Below are positions 60,983 through 64,000 of a DNA stretch of 64,000 bases, one piece after another. Position 1 is the stretch's first letter. Each line of letters opens with the position of its first letter. The stretch comes from Parvularculaceae bacterium. Its GTDB lineage: Bacteria > Pseudomonadota > Alphaproteobacteria > Caulobacterales > Parvularculaceae. The notes beneath the pieces are model-generated. The model ran no database searches. It was not told where the DNA came from and saw only the letters and a program-made list of their open reading frames with translations. The position numbers and the translations under genes are program-made. The stretch spans positions 310,001 through 374,000 of the forward strand of contig JANQSJ010000014.1 of the NCBI GenBank assembly GCA_028284065.1, read 5' to 3'.

Positions 60983-60998
60983 CGTGATCGCGATCACA
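60983..60998. promoter_or_regulatory. CRP/FNR-family operator candidate
   Basis: CGTGATCGCGATCACA contains the perfect 14-base palindrome GTGATCGCGATCAC and matches the CRP consensus TGTGA-N6-TCACA at nine of ten positions. It lies 21 bases before the ATG of a five-codon frame and about 160 bases before an orphan terminator on the plus strand. Confidence 0.5.
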
Positions 60999-61154
60999 CG
61001 CGAGGAGAATTGCAAGTCATGTTTTTGGTCAATTGACCAAAATAACATTGTTGCGCTGCAAAAATTTTATTGCGCCGCAATAACCGCCCGGCTAGGCTTT
61101 CTGTGCGGCGTGTTCGCGCCGCTGCCCTTCTTGGGCGTTTCCTCCCTATGACTA

Positions 61155-61185
61155 GCCGCGAGGCTCAGCCTCGCGGCCTTTTTTT
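61155..61185 (+). terminator. Strong plus-strand terminator with no upstream gene
   Basis: A perfect 10-base-pair stem GCCGCGAGGC/GCCTCGCGGC with a three-base loop, then CTTTTTTT. It has the T run only in the plus-strand direction, but the flanking genes on both sides are on the minus strand, so it must end an unannotated plus-strand transcript. Confidence 0.85.
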
Positions 61186-61261
61186 CGTCTGGCCACTTTT
61201 GACGGGCCTTTATTTGTCGTTCTGTCTTTCGCCGATCAATTCGGACAGATCGCGGCGGACG

Positions 61262-62227
61262 TTACTCCGCAGCCTGCGCCGGCCGCAAGAAGTAAGGCGA
61301 CACGTCGGACAAGGTCCGCATCATGTCAATGATCGTCTCCCGCAAGCCAGCGAAGCCGCCGTGCCGCGCCATGCGCTTCTCGTCGAGATAGAGAGCGCGG
61401 TTTATCTCGATTTGAAGAACGTGCACGCCCTGTTCGGGCCGGCCATAGGTCGCCGCGACATGTCCGCCGGCATAAGGCGTGTTGCGCGACACGAGGTAGC
61501 CCATTCGGGTCAAGGCATGCTCGACAAGCGCCGTGAGGCCGCTGGCGCACGAAGACCCATAGCGATCGCCGAGGACGAAATCGATCGGCCGGTCGCCGCG
61601 ACGAAACGGCGCGCCGCCGACCGACGGCATTGAATGGCAGTCGATCAAGGCCGCGCAGCCGAAGCGCTCACGGGTTTCGAAAATCAACTTGCTCAACGCC
61701 TCGTGGTAGGGATCATAACACGCGGCAAGACGACGGCGCGCCTCAAAAAACTTCAGCTTTCGCGCGTAAATGTCGTGTCCATCGGCCACAATTCTCGGAA
61801 TGACGCCGAGCCCAGCGCGGACGCGGTGCGATTTCGGGTCGGTTTCCTCCGACGCCGGATCGACGAACATGCGCGGGTCCAGTTCGTCGCGCGCCCTGTT
61901 CACATCGACATAGGCGCGGGGGAACAGGGCCCGCAGAAACGGCGCGCCATAGCGCGGGGCTTCATCGAACATGAGGTCGACATAGCCGTCTTCGGATTGG
62001 CGCAGGGCGTGTCGATCAAGCCGGCTCATGGCCAGAAACTCCGGCGCGTACCGGCGCCCCGAATGGGGCGAGGCGTAGATGAGCGGGCTTGTTCGCGACG
62101 CCGGCTCGACCACCTCCACGACGGGCCGCGCCGCTTCGCCCCGTTCGTCATTGGCGGGCTTCTCCGACGCGCCATCAGCGCGGCGCGGGCCGCGATCCTT
62201 ACCAGGGTCGGAAAAGCGTTCGTTCAT
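61262..62227 (-). CDS. N-formylglutamate amidohydrolase family protein
   Basis: A 321-residue FGase-fold zinc hydrolase. LIYASPHSGRRYAPEFLAMSRL, DGYVDLMFDEAPRYGAPFL, PRAYVDVNRARDELDPRMF and ALIDCHSMPSVGG are the family's conserved blocks with the metal-binding His and Asp residues. The family name comes from HutG, which hydrolyses N-formylglutamate in histidine degradation. No hut genes are here, and the divergent pairing with cpdR is the arrangement seen in many alphaproteobacteria, so the true substrate may differ. The first 45 residues are charged and variable. Confidence 0.9.
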   Translation of the reverse strand: MNERFSDPGKDRGPRRADGASEKPANDERGEAARPVVEVVEPASRTSPLIYASPHSGRRYAPEFLAMSRLDRHALRQSEDGYVDLMFDEAPRYGAPFLRALFPRAYVDVNRARDELDPRMFVDPASEETDPKSHRVRAGLGVIPRIVADGHDIYARKLKFFEARRRLAACYDPYHEALSKLIFETRERFGCAALIDCHSMPSVGGAPFRRGDRPIDFVLGDRYGSSCASGLTALVEHALTRMGYLVSRNTPYAGGHVAATYGRPEQGVHVLQIEINRALYLDEKRMARHGGFAGLRETIIDMMRTLSDVSPYFLRPAQAAE

Positions 62228-62416
62228 ACTTCGCCGTTTAGCATGGTTTCAGAAACCGCACGCTAGACAAGATTCGTTAACGTCCAGGCGACGCAGTCAA
62301 GCCCAGGGGCCGCAGCCCTCCCCGCGCAAGCGCCGCCTCGCTGACAAATTGCCTTTCATCGCCGAACCAAGCTACCTGCAACGAGTGTTTGGCGCCTGCG
62401 CGAAGGACCGGAGACC

Positions 62417-62773
62417 ATGGCGACAATCCTATTGGCCGAAGACGATGAGTCCATGCGGCGTTTCCTTCGCAAGGCGCTTGAGCGCGCAGGCCATATCGTC
62501 ATCGACGCGAGCCAGGGCGACGAGGCGCTGACCGAACTGCAGTTGCGGGAGTTCGACCTGCTCCTGACTGACATCGTCATGCCCGTTATGGACGGCATCG
62601 AGCTCGCCCGCCGCGCCGCGGAGATCGACCCGGAAATGAAGATCATGTTCATCACCGGCTTCGCCGCCGTGGCCCTTAACCCGGTCAATAAAGCGCCCGA
62701 AGACGCCAAGGTCCTCTCAAAGCCATTCCACCTGAAGGACCTCGTAGCGGAGGTGGAACGGGCGGTCGCCTGA
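62417..62773 (+). CDS. cpdR: CpdR-like single-domain response regulator
   Basis: A 118-residue receiver domain without output domain. The phospho-acceptor is Asp52 (LLTDIVMPVMDG), the acidic pair Asp9/Asp10 lies in LLAEDDESMRRFL, and the conserved lysine is in LSKPFHLKDLV. FITGFAAVALNPVNKAPEDAKVL is characteristic of CpdR, which in Caulobacter delivers substrates to ClpXP in a phosphorylation-dependent way downstream of the CckA-ChpT relay. ATG 62417 with GGAG just upstream. Confidence 0.92.
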   Translation: MATILLAEDDESMRRFLRKALERAGHIVIDASQGDEALTELQLREFDLLLTDIVMPVMDGIELARRAAEIDPEMKIMFITGFAAVALNPVNKAPEDAKVLSKPFHLKDLVAEVERAVA

Positions 62774-62869
62774 CCCTTCGTCCGTCGAGGCCCGCCGCAG
62801 TTCGGCGCCGCCGCCCCTGAAATCCCGCTTGAACGCTCACGCTCGGTCCGCTAATGACCCGCGTCTGGC

Positions 62870-62944
62870 GGGCGTATAGCTCAGCGGGAGAGCGCTACCT
62901 TGACACGGTAGAGGTCCCAAGTTCGATCCTTGGTACGCCCACCA
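62870..62944 (+). tRNA. tRNA-Val (anticodon GAC)
   Basis: A complete 75-base cloverleaf: acceptor GGGCGTA paired with TACGCCC, D arm GCTC...GAGC, anticodon stem CTACC/GGTAG with loop TTGACAC (anticodon GAC, reading GUC/GUU valine codons), T arm CCAAG-TTCGATC-CTTGG, and an encoded CCA end. It stands alone, about 100 bases after cpdR. Confidence 0.97.
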
Positions 62945-63219
62945 TGTTTTCCGACCGCAGGAAATACGCCGCCTCACGTCTGCAATTGGGTGAGACAACC
63001 GAGCGAGGCCCGCTCGGGCGTCGACCAAGGCGAGACGTATCTTCGTCTGAATGCGCGACCTTATCGCTGATGGCGCTCCGCCGACGGTCAATGGCAAGAG
63101 CGCTTCGCGGACAAGTGTGTCTCCATTACTCGCAGCAGGAGCGCGTCAAGAAGACAGTCCAGGGCCGTTGAGCGAATTAGAAGGAACGCGAAAAGCTCCG
63201 GTCAGCGGCATCCAAACAA

Positions 63220-64000
63220 TCAGGAAACGAGACGGAGTTGCGCGCGGCTGTCTCCATCGCCTTCGTCGCCAAACCCGAAGTCGGCGTCCGGCGCTGCATC
63301 GTCTTCGGGCGCCGCGCGTTCGGCGATCCGCAGCGTAAAGACGTTGAGGCCGCCGCCGGCGTCGTCAACGCGCCGGAACGTCAGCCCGCCGCCGCAGACC
63401 TCCGCGGCGCGTCGCGCAATGCGCAGGCCCATCGGCATCGACGCGCCCGTGGCGTTGAGATGGTCCGCCATTTCCGTCAACGGCATCGACAGGCGCTCAA
63501 ACGCCTCCTCCGAGAACGCCGGCCCGTCATCGGAAATCTCAATCAGCGCGCCGCCCTCATCGCGCGATAGGCGGAAGCGGATCGCCTGAGCCTCGCCTGC
63601 GTGGGCGTTCAAATTCTCCGCAAGACGTTCAAGCGCGGCGCGAAGCGCCGACGCGTTAGTGCGCAAGACAAAGCGCGGCGCGTCGATAGCCACCTTTTCA
63701 TATGCCTCGACGCCATCGGCGGCGTCGCGAACGAGGTCGCTGAGATCCACCGGGTCCGGCTCGCCCGCTCGGTCCATTTCATCGAGCCGATGATACTCCA
63801 GAAGTCGGGAGACGTTCGCCAGCAGGTCTTTCGACGCCGTTTTGATGAAACCCGCCGACTCAATGCAGCCGTCGCTCTCCGTGTCCCCCGCAGACGCGGA
63901 TTGAAGATGGGCGAGAACGACGTCCGTAAACCCGGAAATCTGGTGAATAGGCGTACGGATGAAATGCACCAGCAACGACATCGCGGCGACTTTGCGCTGA
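63220..64000 (-). CDS. Sensor histidine kinase, C-terminal part (gene continues beyond window)
   Basis: The reading frame is open to the window edge on the minus strand, so the 5' part is outside. The visible part begins in the HisKA dimerisation region, where AAMSLLVHFIRTPIHQISGF corresponds to the usual LANMSHELRTPLNAIIGF with the phospho-acceptor His. The ATP-binding domain has LRAALERLAENLNAHA in place of a classical N box, EISDDGPAFSEEAF (G1-like) and MPMGLRIARRAAEVCGGGL (G2-like). It ends with an acidic tail (APEDDAAPDADFGFGDEGDGD). The signal sensed cannot be determined. Confidence 0.85.
   Translation of the reverse strand, partial: QRKVAAMSLLVHFIRTPIHQISGFTDVVLAHLQSASAGDTESDGCIESAGFIKTASKDLLANVSRLLEYHRLDEMDRAGEPDPVDLSDLVRDAADGVEAYEKVAIDAPRFVLRTNASALRAALERLAENLNAHAGEAQAIRFRLSRDEGGALIEISDDGPAFSEEAFERLSMPLTEMADHLNATGASMPMGLRIARRAAEVCGGGLTFRRVDDAGGGLNVFTLRIAERAAPEDDAAPDADFGFGDEGDGDSRAQLRLVS

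Larger units (their letters stand above)
60758..61261. other. Intergenic region with regulatory signals but no recognised gene
   Basis: About 500 bases upstream of the glycosyltransferase and downstream of the amidohydrolase. It contains a CRP/FNR-like site (60983-60998), a GAGGAG site with a five-codon frame at 61019 (MFLVN), and the palindrome GGTCAATTGACC (61028-61039). Two TTGCGCYGCAA dyads follow at 61051-61061 and 61070-61080, and a strong plus-strand terminator at 61155-61185. The order suggests a short plus-strand transcript of up to about 200 bases, perhaps a small RNA or leader peptide. Confidence 0.5.

Overview
The window is a GC-rich (roughly two-thirds G+C by eye), densely coded bacterial chromosome segment. 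Gene content and order point to an alphaproteobacterium. The evidence is the ruvC-ruvA-ruvB / ybgC-tolQ-tolR-tolA-tolB-pal-cpoB-tilS-ftsH block, a CpdR-type response regulator divergent from an N-formylglutamate amidohydrolase gene, a coiled-coil gene upstream of zapA, a COQ4 homologue, and an hsp20 gene with a ROSE-like leader. The genus cannot be fixed from the sequence alone; a marine or aquatic member of the Parvularculales/Caulobacterales/Hyphomonadales side is my guess. No prophage, insertion-sequence transposase, CRISPR array or replication origin is visible.

Layout. 1-8 kb: end of a secreted protein gene, NAD synthetase (nadE) and both glutamate synthase subunits (gltB, gltD). 8.2-11.5 kb: a Tat-lipoprotein PhoD-type phosphatase, a membrane protein and a PsiE-type protein. 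11.5-25 kb: a long minus-strand acyl-CoA metabolism region (thiolase, SDR, MaoC hydratase, two different acyl-CoA dehydrogenases, acyl-CoA synthetase) mixed with OsmC, DUF547, DUF1330, MAPEG, SnoaL-like and DJ-1/PfpI genes and a membrane-flavodoxin fusion. 25-32 kb: an inositol-monophosphatase-like enzyme, a heat-shock-regulated hsp20, two methyltransferases, an alpha/beta hydrolase, folP, a PhoH ATPase and a small monooxygenase. 32-46.6 kb: envelope and DNA-repair core, ftsH, tilS, the complete tol-pal system, ybgC, ruvBAC and a Sel1-repeat protein. 46.6-48.3 kb: thiE-like and coq4. 48.5-52.4 kb: a tandem array of seven intact, divergent, membrane-anchored paralogues plus one vestigial copy. 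52.4-64 kb: an MFS transporter, the glycolytic cluster gap-pgk-fba, the zapA pair, hisN-like, an XRE regulator, a glycosyltransferase, cpdR, tRNA-Val(GAC) and the 3' part of a histidine kinase gene.

The two most interesting items are these. First, the paralogue array at 48.5-52.4 kb: small proteins with one N-terminal membrane helix and a tryptophan/tyrosine-rich helical domain, mostly joined by ATGA stop/start overlaps. Second, a small, AT-richer gene wedged between ruvA and ruvB with overlaps at both ends. Its product looks like the periplasmic and transmembrane part of FtsH without the ATPase and protease. Both are inferences from reading the sequence.

Other non-coding structure worth attention includes a 191-bp palindromic MITE-like element ending exactly at the ruvB stop codon, a sigma32-type promoter plus ROSE-like RNA thermometer ahead of hsp20, and a CRP/FNR-like operator followed by a strong terminator with no gene between them near 61 kb. 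There is also an inverted-repeat operator candidate between coq4 and the paralogue array, four 17-bp tandem repeats upstream of cpoB, and three intergenic dyad repeats.
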